Shown piece by piece: positions 45,861 to 55,600 of a stretch of 64,000 nucleotides of DNA. A program made the translations under genes and the position numbers. Position 1 is the first letter of the stretch. Every line of letters starts with the position of its first letter. The notes beneath the pieces are model-generated. The model did not search any database. It saw nothing but the letters and a program-made list of their open reading frames with translations, and was not told where the DNA came from. Origin of the DNA: Lutimonas halocynthiae (GTDB lineage: Bacteria; Bacteroidota; Bacteroidia; Flavobacteriales; Flavobacteriaceae); the NCBI RefSeq assembly GCF_030409835.1, contig NZ_JAUFQO010000016.1:718263-782262 (forward strand). Reading direction: 5' to 3'.

Positions 45861-45884
45861 TTCTGATTTTAATCAGAATGTTTT
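45861..45884 (+). terminator. Rho-independent terminator after esterase gene
   Basis: A perfect 8-bp stem TTCTGATT / AATCAGAA with a TT loop, followed by TG then a TTTT run, 2 nt after the esterase stop. Confidence 0.65.
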
Positions 45885-45927
45885 CTTGACCTTATTTTGT
45901 AGTTTAGCCTTGATTTAAATAATTCAT

Positions 45928-47142
45928 ATGCGATCTTTTTATTACACAAGTCTTACCGCTGTACTCATCGGTATTATGCTAACATCTTGCCAAAAACCAA
46001 CGCAGAACGTATCAGACATAGTCTACACTATTAGTGATAGCATCAAAAAAGTATATGCTCCTGACAAGCGCGTTGCAATCTATGATCTTCAATTTGAATT
46101 GGAAAATGACAAGTTAATCGTGTCAGGAGAAACCGATCAGGAAAAAGCGCTAACCGATTTAGTTGAAAGTCTTTCCAGAAAAGGAATAAAAATTGAAAAC
46201 CAAACGACAATATTACCGGATGCCAGTGTAGGTTCATTCTATTATGCTGTTGTCAATAATTCAGTGGCTAATATCAGGTCAAATCCAAAGCACTCAGGCG
46301 AACTCGCTACCCAGGCAATCCTTGGCATGCCTCTTAAAGTTCTTAAAATAGATGGTGATTTTTATCTTGTACAAACTCCGGATGCCTATATTTCATGGGT
46401 TGATCACGGAGGAGTAACCTTGCTTACAAGAGCACAATTTGAATCTTGGAATAAGTCTCCAAAAATAATTTTCACCAATACATTTGGTTTTGTTTATAAA
46501 GAACCACATGATGAACTTCATAAAATTAGTGACATTGTTATGGGAGCTCAACTCTCTTTGCTTGAAGAAACAAAAGATTATTATAAAGTTGGATATCCAG
46601 ATAAGAGACAAGGATATCTTAAGAAAAGTGAAAGCCAGGTATATGAAAACTGGATAGCCAATACACAGGCTTCTGGCTCCCTCATTGAATTATATGCCAA
46701 AGAGCTTCTGGGCGTACCGTATTTATGGGGGGGAACTTCAACTAAAGGAATGGATTGCAGCGGTTTTACAAAAACCGTTTATCTAATGAATGGCTATGTT
46801 ATTCCACGAGACGCTTCTCAGCAGATCATGGCAGGCGAAAATGTTGACCCTGAATTAGCATTCAATAATTTACAAAAAGGTGATTTAATGTTCTTTGGAA
46901 AAAAAGCAACAGACAGCACAAGGCAAAGAGTGACTCATGTGGGTATTTGGTTAGACAATGGTCAAGGAGAATTCATCCATGCCTCCGGGAGGGTTAAGAT
47001 GGGCTCAATAAATTCTGAATCAAGCCTTTATGATGAGCACAACACCAATCGGTACTTAGGAAGTAGACGCTACCTAAACATTACAGACAAACTTATTTCT
47101 GATCTTAAAACCACAACAATAAGGTCTGTGATTAAATCTTAA
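45928..47142 (+). CDS. NlpC/P60 peptidoglycan endopeptidase lipoprotein with SH3 domains
   Basis: A 404-residue lipoprotein (lipobox IGIMLTSCQK). A small domain comes first (about 30-95, BON-like LIVSGETDQEKALTDLVESL), then two bacterial SH3 domains (about 105-165 and 180-235), then an NlpC/P60 domain with the catalytic C277 (GMDCSGFT), H337 (VTHVGIW) and H351 (EFIHASGR). It probably cuts peptide stems of peptidoglycan, like gamma-D-glutamyl-L-diamino-acid peptidases. It stands between a terminator and a convergent gene. Confidence 0.92.
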   Translation: MRSFYYTSLTAVLIGIMLTSCQKPTQNVSDIVYTISDSIKKVYAPDKRVAIYDLQFELENDKLIVSGETDQEKALTDLVESLSRKGIKIENQTTILPDASVGSFYYAVVNNSVANIRSNPKHSGELATQAILGMPLKVLKIDGDFYLVQTPDAYISWVDHGGVTLLTRAQFESWNKSPKIIFTNTFGFVYKEPHDELHKISDIVMGAQLSLLEETKDYYKVGYPDKRQGYLKKSESQVYENWIANTQASGSLIELYAKELLGVPYLWGGTSTKGMDCSGFTKTVYLMNGYVIPRDASQQIMAGENVDPELAFNNLQKGDLMFFGKKATDSTRQRVTHVGIWLDNGQGEFIHASGRVKMGSINSESSLYDEHNTNRYLGSRRYLNITDKLISDLKTTTIRSVIKS

Positions 47143-47158
47143 TAAATAGGTTCGAATT

Positions 47159-48178
47159 TTAATTCCATTCCCAACCAAAGGAAGTTGTAAAGACATAATC
47201 ACTGTCTGCAGCTCCTTCAATTGGCATACTGTCATAATTATATGAAAGACCTAATCGAATGTAAAAATCGAGGGGTAAATCATATTTCATATCAAAATTG
47301 AAATCAACTCTGTACCTGCCACTCTGTGAAAAGCTAGGATATAATGCTGCTGCCGTTTGAACACTTAAATCTCCAATGGCATATTTGTTAAATCCAATAC
47401 CCACAAATCCCTCTGTAGTATTTCTATCAGGTTCATCACTGGTGAAGTTTTCTGTTGTATAAGCCAAACCGGCGTTAGCTGAAAAGAACATACTGTTGTT
47501 TCTAATAAAATAATAACCGACACCAGCCTGATAAGTTGATCTTAAATCAAGTAATTGTTCATCATTAGACAGGTAGATTGCCTTTGCATTGACAAACCAA
47601 TCATTTGGAAGATAATAATCTCCACCCAGCTCAGCATCCATTCTATTGATATCAGCACTCCCTTCCTGTCTTGTCAAAACTGTTTTATATAATGCCCGCG
47701 CCTTCCAGTCATAGGCGAGATAAGTGGCACTCAAATTCGTTGTTAACTGCTTGTAATCATTGGCTTTCGTTATGGTTATTCCTACATCCATATCTACCGT
47801 TAATCGCGCCAGAAAAGATCCTCCAATAGGTTCTATAAAAACAATATCATCAAGCGCAAATTCTAATCTAGTGCCTTCATCATCAATTTCAACAATTTTA
47901 TCTTTTGCTTTTATACTTCTAATAGTGCTCGTATAACGCTCTCCGTCAGTAACCGAAATTATAAACCGCTGATAACTCCTGATTTCAGCAACTTCACCCC
48001 ATTTTATTTTAAAATCTGAATCGTCATAAGAAGTGCTAAAAGTCAAAATGCTGCGGTCCATTTTTTCAATCGAACCGACAAGAACATCATTATTCGCAAG
48101 TTTTATGGTGTCTTTTTGTGCGAAAAGGACCGTGCTAGCAAACGTAAAAACAAAAATGAAGGGTAATAATTTTTTCAT
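47159..48178 (-). CDS. DUF481 outer-membrane-type protein
   Basis: A 339-residue exported protein with a signal peptide (LLPFIFVFTFASTVLFAQ). The N-terminal part (about 25-110) is a small beta domain on the theme VLVGSIEKMDRSILTFSTSY. The C-terminal part has alternating strands ending in an aromatic-rich YVFTTSFGWEWN, typical of DUF481 beta-barrel proteins (salt-induced YdiY-like). A TAnnTTTG box lies ahead. Function unknown; likely in the outer membrane. Confidence 0.82.
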   Translation of the reverse strand: MKKLLPFIFVFTFASTVLFAQKDTIKLANNDVLVGSIEKMDRSILTFSTSYDDSDFKIKWGEVAEIRSYQRFIISVTDGERYTSTIRSIKAKDKIVEIDDEGTRLEFALDDIVFIEPIGGSFLARLTVDMDVGITITKANDYKQLTTNLSATYLAYDWKARALYKTVLTRQEGSADINRMDAELGGDYYLPNDWFVNAKAIYLSNDEQLLDLRSTYQAGVGYYFIRNNSMFFSANAGLAYTTENFTSDEPDRNTTEGFVGIGFNKYAIGDLSVQTAAALYPSFSQSGRYRVDFNFDMKYDLPLDFYIRLGLSYNYDSMPIEGAADSDYVFTTSFGWEWN

Positions 48179-48195
48179 GTTGCGGGGTTTTGGGA

Positions 48196-48203
48196 CAAAT
48201 ATA
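48196..48203 (-). promoter_or_regulatory. -7 promoter element of the DUF481 gene
   Basis: TATATTTG on the minus strand matches TAnnTTTG, 17 nt ahead of the ATG at 48178. Confidence 0.55.
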
Positions 48204-48245
48204 AAAAAAAGAGAATCCTTATGAAAAATATCTGAACCAAATTAA

Positions 48246-50342
48246 CTAGCTAATATTGGCCCAAAGGGATTTGTTCTTTAAGATACTTTCAAAAGTTTTC
48301 CAAACATGAGCATATTCGGGATCAGTGTGTCCTTGAGTTGAATAGGCCACTTTTCGTGCTGCTTTTCGCGCTGTATAAAGTACTTCTGAATCATTGACAA
48401 TGTCGGCAATCTTCAAATTTAACACCCCACTTTGCTGGGTTCCCATGAGATCGCCCGGGCCGCGTAATTTCAGGTCGACCTCAGCTATTTTAAAACCATC
48501 ATTGGTCTGAACCATCGTTTTTAAACGTGTTTTAGCTTCCTTACTCAGCTTGTGTCCTGACATCAAAACGCAGTAGCTCTGATCTGCCCCCCTGCCCACT
48601 CTGCCGCGTAATTGATGTAATTGTGACAAACCAAAACGTTCTGCACTCTCAATGATCATCACACTTGCATTCGGAACATTTACGCCAACTTCAATCACGG
48701 TAGTGGCCACCATGATCTGGGTTTCTCCTTTGACAAAACGCTGCATCTCGTATTCCTTATCGGCCGATTTCATTTTTCCATGAACAATACTGATTCTAAA
48801 ATCAGGTAAGGGAAATTCTCTTGAAATACTTTCATAGCCATCCATCAAATCTTTATAGTCCAATTGTTCAGATTCCTGAATTAATGGATACACAATATAG
48901 ACCTGTCTGCCTTTGACAATTTCATCCTTTAAGAATTTAAATACAGCCAGGCGATTGTTGTCAAAACGATGTATAGTCTTGATCATTTTTCTTCCAGGTG
49001 GCAGTTCGTCAATAACTGAGATATCTAAATCACCATAAACACTCATTGCCAATGTTCTTGGTATAGGTGTTGCAGTCATTACCAGTATATGGGGAGGCAA
49101 AGTGTTTTTCATCCACATTTTCGCCCTCTGAGCAACGCCAAAACGATGTTGTTCATCTATGATGGCTAATCCCAGATTCTTGAAAACTACTTTATCTTCA
49201 AATAGCGCATGTGTTCCTATAATTATATGCAGACTACCATTTTCGAGCTCTTCATGAATAACGCGTCGTTGTGCAGTGGTAGAGGAGCCCGTAAGCAACC
49301 TTACCTTTATTCCTAAAGGTAAAAGTAATTCTTCAACAGCCTTAAAGTGCTGAGAAGCCAATATTTCAGTTGGTGCAATCAAGGCTGATTGGAATCCATT
49401 GTCAATAGCAATAAGCATGGTCAAAACCGCTACTATAGTTTTACCTGAACCTACATCGCCTTGAAGCAAACGGTTCATCTGAGCCCCTGTATTGAGATCT
49501 TTCCGAATCTCTTTTAACACCATTTTTTGGGCATTTGTCAAGTCAAAAGGCAAATGATCCTTGTAGAAAGTATGAAAATGATCTCCTACACGATCAAAAA
49601 CAAAACCTTTATTCTTGGTTTTATTTGTAAGATTCTTAACGATTAACTGGAGTTGAATAAAAAATAATTCCTCAAACTTTAAGCGATGCCTTGCTCTGGT
49701 TAACTGCTCCTGACTCTGAGGAAAATGTATATTGAACATGGCCTCATTTTTCGAGATCAATTGTTGCTCTTCCAATATTTTTTTTGACAAGGTCTCTCCA
49801 AATTTATCTTTGGCCTCATAAAACAACTGTTGTACCATCTTTTGCATCACTCGGTTGCTCACCCCTTTATTACCGAGCAACTCGGTAGATCTGTAAACGG
49901 GCTGCATGGCAGTCTTAAATCCTTTTTTATAATCTGTGAGTAATTCCATTTCTGGATGAGGCATATTGAACAAACCATTAAACTGGGTCACTTTACCAAA
50001 AATAACATAGGGGACATTCACTTTTATGGCATCTGTAATCCATTTTGCGCCTCGAAACCACACCAACTCCATCTGACCCGATTCATCAACGAATTGGGCT
50101 ACAATTCTGGTCCCCCTTTTTTGCTTTACCGATTTGACTCCGGTTATCTTACCAATGAGTTGTACTTCTGAACTATTTGCCTGTAACTCTTTAACCTTAT
50201 AAAATCTTGTTCTATCGATATACCGATTAGGAAAAAAATTTGCAAGATCCCCATAAGTGAAGATCCCCAACTCTTTTCCGAGTAATTGACCTCTTGCAGG
50301 GCCTACTCCTTTTAAATACGATATGGCAGTTTGAAAACTAAT
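48246..50342 (-). CDS. recG: ATP-dependent DNA helicase RecG, probable ATT start
   Basis: Cytosolic helicase that remodels stalled forks and Holliday junctions. Motifs are Walker A in LLQGDVGSGKTIVA, the DEQH-type box AIIDEQHRFGVAQRAKM, ATPIPRTLA, VIEVGVNVPNASVMI and LRGRVGRG. The first ATG/GTG/TTG in frame is TTG 50270, which would remove the conserved opening. The frame upstream encodes SFQTAISYLKGVGPARGQLL, matching the usual RecG N-terminus. The best start is ATT at 50342 behind AAAGG, giving 698 residues, about the family length; no other standard start exists before the upstream stop. Confidence 0.9.
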   Translation of the reverse strand: MSFQTAISYLKGVGPARGQLLGKELGIFTYGDLANFFPNRYIDRTRFYKVKELQANSSEVQLIGKITGVKSVKQKRGTRIVAQFVDESGQMELVWFRGAKWITDAIKVNVPYVIFGKVTQFNGLFNMPHPEMELLTDYKKGFKTAMQPVYRSTELLGNKGVSNRVMQKMVQQLFYEAKDKFGETLSKKILEEQQLISKNEAMFNIHFPQSQEQLTRARHRLKFEELFFIQLQLIVKNLTNKTKNKGFVFDRVGDHFHTFYKDHLPFDLTNAQKMVLKEIRKDLNTGAQMNRLLQGDVGSGKTIVAVLTMLIAIDNGFQSALIAPTEILASQHFKAVEELLLPLGIKVRLLTGSSTTAQRRVIHEELENGSLHIIIGTHALFEDKVVFKNLGLAIIDEQHRFGVAQRAKMWMKNTLPPHILVMTATPIPRTLAMSVYGDLDISVIDELPPGRKMIKTIHRFDNNRLAVFKFLKDEIVKGRQVYIVYPLIQESEQLDYKDLMDGYESISREFPLPDFRISIVHGKMKSADKEYEMQRFVKGETQIMVATTVIEVGVNVPNASVMIIESAERFGLSQLHQLRGRVGRGADQSYCVLMSGHKLSKEAKTRLKTMVQTNDGFKIAEVDLKLRGPGDLMGTQQSGVLNLKIADIVNDSEVLYTARKAARKVAYSTQGHTDPEYAHVWKTFESILKNKSLWANIS

Positions 50343-50398
50343 ACCTTTGATTTTATTTGAATACGAAAATATAAAACTTAATTCTTTTCTGTATTTTT

Positions 50399-50406
50399 TA
50401 CATTTG
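50399..50406 (+). promoter_or_regulatory. -7 promoter element of the TIGR02757 gene
   Basis: TACATTTG matches TAnnTTTG, 17 nt before the ATG at 50424, in the 81-nt gap divergent from recG. Confidence 0.5.
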
Positions 50407-50423
50407 ATTTTTATTCAACATTT

Positions 50424-51182
50424 ATGACCAATGCTACTTTAAAGGAACTTTTAGACGAAAAAGTCTTTCAATACAACAATCCTAGATTCATAGAAAGTGA
50501 TCCAATTCAGATTCCACATCAATTTCAATTAAAACAGGATATTGAAATAGCCGCCTTTTTAACTGCAACCATCTCATGGGGTAATAGAAAAATGATCATT
50601 AAAAATGCGCAGAGGCTTATGGATATCATGGGGAATTCTCCTTATGACTACATCATGGAATCAAAAACAGATGTCGATGAAAATTTTGTTCACAGAACCT
50701 TTAATGCCATAGATCTAAATTATTTTGTCAAAGCCCTCCGTTCTATCTATATGAATCACGGAGGGCTTGAAAACGTTTTTAGCCAACACGCTGCACCCGG
50801 AGATTTACAAAACAGCATTCACCATTTTAAAAAGGTGTTTTTTGCAATTGAACACCCTTTGAGAACTATGAAACATGTATCAGATCCGAATAAGGGTTCA
50901 GCAGCCAAAAGGATCAACATGTTTTTAAGATGGATGGTTCGTTCAGATGGTGCAGGTGTGGATTTTGGGATTTGGAAAGACATTTCTCCTTCAATGTTAT
51001 CTTGCCCCCTCGATGTTCATTCAGGAAATGTAGCGCGTAAACTCGGTCTACTTCAAAGAAAACAAAACGATGCCAAAGCACTCAAGGAATTAGACCTTAG
51101 CCTTCGGAAAATGGACCCAATTGACCCCGTTAAATATGATTTTGCATTATTTGGGATGGGTGTTTTTGAGAAGTTTTCCTGA
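50424..51182 (+). CDS. TIGR02757 family (DUF2400) protein
   Basis: A 252-residue cytosolic protein. Family blocks visible are DPIQIPHQFQLKQDIEIAAF, LTATISWGNRKMIIKNAQRL, RINMFLRWMVRSDGAGVDFG and the end DPIDPVKYDFALFGMGVFEK. The latter resembles the end of a helix-hairpin-helix glycosylase-like domain, so a nucleic-acid role is often suspected, though the function is not established. Divergent from recG, so a link to DNA repair is possible. Confidence 0.88.
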   Translation: MTNATLKELLDEKVFQYNNPRFIESDPIQIPHQFQLKQDIEIAAFLTATISWGNRKMIIKNAQRLMDIMGNSPYDYIMESKTDVDENFVHRTFNAIDLNYFVKALRSIYMNHGGLENVFSQHAAPGDLQNSIHHFKKVFFAIEHPLRTMKHVSDPNKGSAAKRINMFLRWMVRSDGAGVDFGIWKDISPSMLSCPLDVHSGNVARKLGLLQRKQNDAKALKELDLSLRKMDPIDPVKYDFALFGMGVFEKFS

Positions 51183-51232
51183 ACCTTTAAAAATCAGTAC
51201 TGTTTTTTCACTTTATTCGAGAACAGCCTATA

Positions 51233-51261
51233 TTGACCTGTTCATTATTTAACTACCTTTG
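51233..51261 (+). promoter_or_regulatory. Complete flavobacterial promoter of rsmB
   Basis: TTG at 51233-51235 and TACCTTTG at 51254-51261 are separated by 18 nt, matching TTG-N17-23-TAnnTTTG. The predicted transcript start is about 15 nt before the ATG at 51283 and rules out the longer frame from TTG 51259. Confidence 0.75.
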
Positions 51262-51282
51262 CGGCCTAAAAATCATTTACTA

Positions 51283-52488
51283 ATGCGTTTACATAGAAAT
51301 TTAGTATTTGCCGTCATTCAGGCACTTGACCTTATATATAACGAAAAAGAATACGCCGATAAAGTGGTGCAAAAAACCCTGAAGCTTGATAAAAGATGGG
51401 GAGCCAGAGATAGAAAATTTATAGCCGAGACCACCTATGATATGGTAAGATGGAAACGTCTGTATAATGAGATTGCTGGATCTAAAGGGCATTATACACG
51501 AGATAATTTATTCAAAAACTTCGCTGTTTGGGCAACATTAAAAGGTATTACACTGCCTGATTGGAAATATTTTGAAGGGACGCCTACCAGAAGGATAAAA
51601 GGTAAATTTGACGAATTGCAGAGTGACCGGAAATTTAGAGAATCAATTCCAGATTGGATGGATGAAGTAGGCTACGCCGAACTTGGCAAAAAATGGGATG
51701 AAGAACTAGTTGAATTGAATAAACAGGCAAGAGTAATTCTCCGTGTCAATAGCTTAAAAACAACTAGAAAAGAACTTCAAAATTTATTGCGAGCGGAAGA
51801 AATCGAAACTGAAGAAGTAGCGAATATTCCTCATGCTTTAATGCTCGTTGAGCGAAAAAATGTATTTCTGACTGATGCTTTTAAAAAGGGGTTATTTGAA
51901 GTACAAGATGCTTCCTCTCAACTTGTCGCACCATTTTTAGATGTAAAACCAGGGCAAAAAGTGATTGACACATGTGCCGGAGCAGGCGGTAAAACATTGC
52001 ATTTGGCATCTTTGATGGAAAACAAAGGTCAAATCATTGCCATGGACATTTATGCTCACAAGCTTGCTGAACTAAAGAAAAGAGCAAAAAGAGACGGCGC
52101 ACATAATATTGAGACAAGGCCAATTGAAGGGACTAAGTCAATTAAGAAATTTAAAGGAAAAGCCGATCGTGTACTGATCGATGCACCCTGCAGCGGTATT
52201 GGTGTTTTAAAAAGAAACCCCGACTCCAAATGGAAACTCAATGCAGATTTTCTAGACCGTATCAGAAAAACACAGGCTGAAATTCTTGATCAATACGCTT
52301 CTATGGTGAAACCTGGAGGAAAAATGGTCTATGCAACCTGTTCGATTCTTCCATCTGAAAACGAAAATCAAGTGAAAGCATTTTTAAAAAATCATACAGA
52401 TTTCAGGCTGGCGAAAGATAAAAAAGTATCTCCTGCCGCATCAGGTTTTGATGGTTTTTACATGGCCTTACTAGAAAAGAACGCTTAA
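51283..52488 (+). CDS. rsmB: RsmB/NOP2-family rRNA (cytosine-5) methyltransferase
   Basis: A 401-residue cytosolic SAM-dependent methyltransferase of the NOL1/NOP2/Sun family. The N-terminal NusB-like region has WGARDRKFIAETTYDMVRWK. The SAM site is IDTCAGAGGKTLHLASLMEN, and the two conserved cysteines are C303 in DAPCSGIG and C353 in YATCSILPSENE (nucleophile). Probably makes m5C in 16S rRNA. Start set at ATG 51283 from the promoter position. The exact cytosine cannot be read from sequence; a related RsmF-type role is possible. Confidence 0.88.
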   Translation: MRLHRNLVFAVIQALDLIYNEKEYADKVVQKTLKLDKRWGARDRKFIAETTYDMVRWKRLYNEIAGSKGHYTRDNLFKNFAVWATLKGITLPDWKYFEGTPTRRIKGKFDELQSDRKFRESIPDWMDEVGYAELGKKWDEELVELNKQARVILRVNSLKTTRKELQNLLRAEEIETEEVANIPHALMLVERKNVFLTDAFKKGLFEVQDASSQLVAPFLDVKPGQKVIDTCAGAGGKTLHLASLMENKGQIIAMDIYAHKLAELKKRAKRDGAHNIETRPIEGTKSIKKFKGKADRVLIDAPCSGIGVLKRNPDSKWKLNADFLDRIRKTQAEILDQYASMVKPGGKMVYATCSILPSENENQVKAFLKNHTDFRLAKDKKVSPAASGFDGFYMALLEKNA

Positions 52489-52622
52489 GAGTACATTAGA
52501 TTTTAATACGCCAATTTGGAATAAATCACATTCTGTTCAATTTAGAGCGGATAGTGCGCTAATTCCTTCAACATTTTATTGATATTATTAACATTGACTG
52601 TTATTTTACAAGGGCAATTGAT

Positions 52623-52630
52623 TAAATTTG
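52623..52630 (+). promoter_or_regulatory. purL -7 promoter element
   Basis: TAAATTTG matches TAnnTTTG, 33 nt before the purL ATG. TTGAC at 52594 lies 26 nt upstream, slightly beyond the usual spacing. No PurR-like palindrome was seen. Confidence 0.55.
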
Positions 52631-52663
52631 CACTTTTCAAAATCTTAAGATAAAACCAGTCAA

Positions 52664-55600
52664 ATGATCTACTTTTTTACCCAGAATCAAACAGTATTTG
52701 CAGTCTCATCACCTTCAAAAATTGATGAGAAGGACATTGGGAAATTAACCTGGCTTTTTGGTAATGCAGAAAAACTAAATGAAATTTCTATCGAGGGTAG
52801 TTTTATCGGACCTAGAAAAGAAATGATTAGCCCTTGGAGTACCAATGCTGTTGAGATAACTCAAAATATGGGTATTTCAGGTATATTGAGAATTGAAGAA
52901 TTCTTTAAGACTTCAGAAGAAGCGCCTGTTTTTGACCCAATGATACAGCATCACTACAAACAACTCGATCAAGAATTGTTTACAGTTGACTTGAGCCCGG
53001 AAGAGATTAAAGAAATAAATGACATTGCAGCGTATAACAAGGCTGAAGGTTTGGCATTGAATAAAGAGGAAATAACTTATTTAGACGACCTTGCGCTCAA
53101 GCTGGGAAGGAAATTAACCGATTCAGAAATCTTTGGATTTTCACAAGTAAACTCAGAACATTGTCGACATAAAATTTTCAATGGAACTTTTGTTATTGAT
53201 GGAAAAGAGCAAGCTGATTCTCTTTTTAAAATGATTAAAAAGACTTCAATTGAAAATCCCAACACGATTGTTTCTGCCTACAAAGACAATGTGGCTTTTA
53301 TAGAAGGACCGGTAATCGAACAATTTGCTCCTAAAACATCTGACAAACCTGATTATTACCAGAATAAAAAAATTAAATCCGTCATTTCATTAAAAGCGGA
53401 GACACATAATTTTCCAACCACAGTTGAGCCTTTTAATGGGGCTGCAACAGGATCTGGTGGTGAAATACGTGACAGACTTGCTGGAGGAAAAGGTTCTTTA
53501 CCCCTGGCTGGAACAGCGGTTTACATGACTCCTTATTCAAGACTTTCAAAAAACAGGTCTTGGGAGAATATGACAGAAAGAAAATGGCTATATCAAACTC
53601 CAATTGAATTATTGATAAAGGCTTCTAATGGTGCATCCGATTTTGGAAATAAATTTGGACAACCTTTGATCTCAGGTTCCTTATATACATTTGAACACGA
53701 AGAGCATGAGAGAAAACTCGGTTTTGATAAAGTGATCATGCTGGCCGGAGGAATAGGCTATGGAAAGGAAGACGATAGTTTAAAAGACAAACCTAAAAAG
53801 GGAGACAATATCATTCTATTGGGTGGAGATAACTACCGAATCGGTATGGGTGGCGCAGCTGTTTCATCCGCAGATACCGGAGAATTTAACACAGCCATTA
53901 CGCTTAATGCGGTTCAGAGATCAAATCCTGAAATGCAAAAAAGAGTAGCGAATACCATTCGAGGCATGGTTGAAGGAGAAGTAAACAAGATCGTATCGAT
54001 TCACGATCATGGTGCCGGGGGGCATCTTAATTGCTTATCAGAACTTGTTGAAGATACAGGAGGTTTAATTGACCTTGATGCCTTACCTGTGGGTGACAAA
54101 ACTTTGTCATCCAAAGAAATCATAGGAAACGAGTCTCAAGAAAGAATGGGCTTGGTAATCAATGGAAGAGATTTAGACTATTTACACAGGATTGCTGACA
54201 GAGAAAGATCACCAATTTATGATGTAGGGAAAGTTACTGATAATTTCAGATTTACTTTTAAATCTGAAAAAAATGGCAGTAAACCCATGGACTTTGACTT
54301 AGCTGATATGTTCGGGAGTTCACCCCAAACGATTATGACAGATCGTAGCCTTAATCGTAAATATGCTGCTTTGGAGTACAACGTGGCGCAGGTATACGAA
54401 GACGCAAAAAATGTACTACAATTAGAAGCCGTAGCATGTAAAGACTGGCTAACCAATAAGGTTGACCGCTGTGTAGGTGGTAAAGTTGCCAAACAGCAAT
54501 GTGCCGGATCGCTGCAATTACCGCTTAATGATGTTGGGGTTATGGCACTTGACTTTCAAGGCCAGAGCGGGATTGCCACTTCAATAGGACATGCTGTAGC
54601 AAGTTCTTTAATTGATGAAAGAGCCGGTTCAAAAAACGCTATAGCAGAGTCATTAACTAATATCGTATGGGCTCCTTTGAAGGAAGGGCTAAAGTCGGTT
54701 TCTCTATCTGCCAACTGGATGTGGCCTTGCCGAAATGAAGGTGAAGATGCCAGGCTATACAATGCAGTGGAAGCCGTATCAGACTTTTCTATCGCCCTTG
54801 GAATAAATGTTCCTACAGGAAAAGATTCGCTTTCAATGAAACAAAAATACCAGGATGAAGAAGTTATTGCTCCTGGAACCGTTATCATTTCGGCAGCTGG
54901 TGAATGTTCGGATATCCAAAACGTGATTGAACCTGTGTTCAGTTCAGCTCAAAATAACAAAATTTACTATTTAGATTTTTCTCAAGATGAATTTCATTTA
55001 GGTGGATCAAGTTTTGCACAGATTAGAAATGCCGTTGGATCTGAGACCCCAGATATTAAAGATCCTGCCTACTTCAAGGCTTGCTTTAATGCGGTTCAAG
55101 AACTAATTAATAAGAATTTGTTGTTAGCCGGGCACGATATCTCTGCGGGTGGCATGCTTACTACCTTGCTTGAAATGTGCTTCGCAGAAAACAACCTTGG
55201 GGCCAAAATTGACCTCAGCAAGCTGAATGAAACTGACATGGCTAAGGTGCTCTTTTCAGAAAAGAGTGGTGTCATTATCCAATCTAATGGTTCATCTGCT
55301 GTTGAAGAAATTTTGAATCGCGAAGCTGTTTCGTATATTGAAATAGGAACTGCTTTAGCAAGCGATACGCTTGAGATTACTAATTTTGATCTCAGCTTTG
55401 ATATTGCCACTTATAGAGATTATTGGTATACAACTTCATACCTGTTAGATAAAGAGCAAACTGCTAATAATTTGGCAGAAGACCGATTTAATAATTATAA
55501 GTATCAGCCTTTAAACTATATCTTCCCTGAAAATTATTCCGGGAAACTACCAGTCATTGATACCGAAAAAGCAAGACCTAAGGCTGCTGTGATCAGAGAG

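Noticed and set aside
47145-47158. GGTTCGAAT-like string as a tRNA T-loop
   Set aside because: No acceptor, anticodon or D-arm pairing can be built around it.
50246-50270. RecG start at TTG 50270
   Set aside because: It would delete about 24 conserved N-terminal residues encoded in the same frame upstream.
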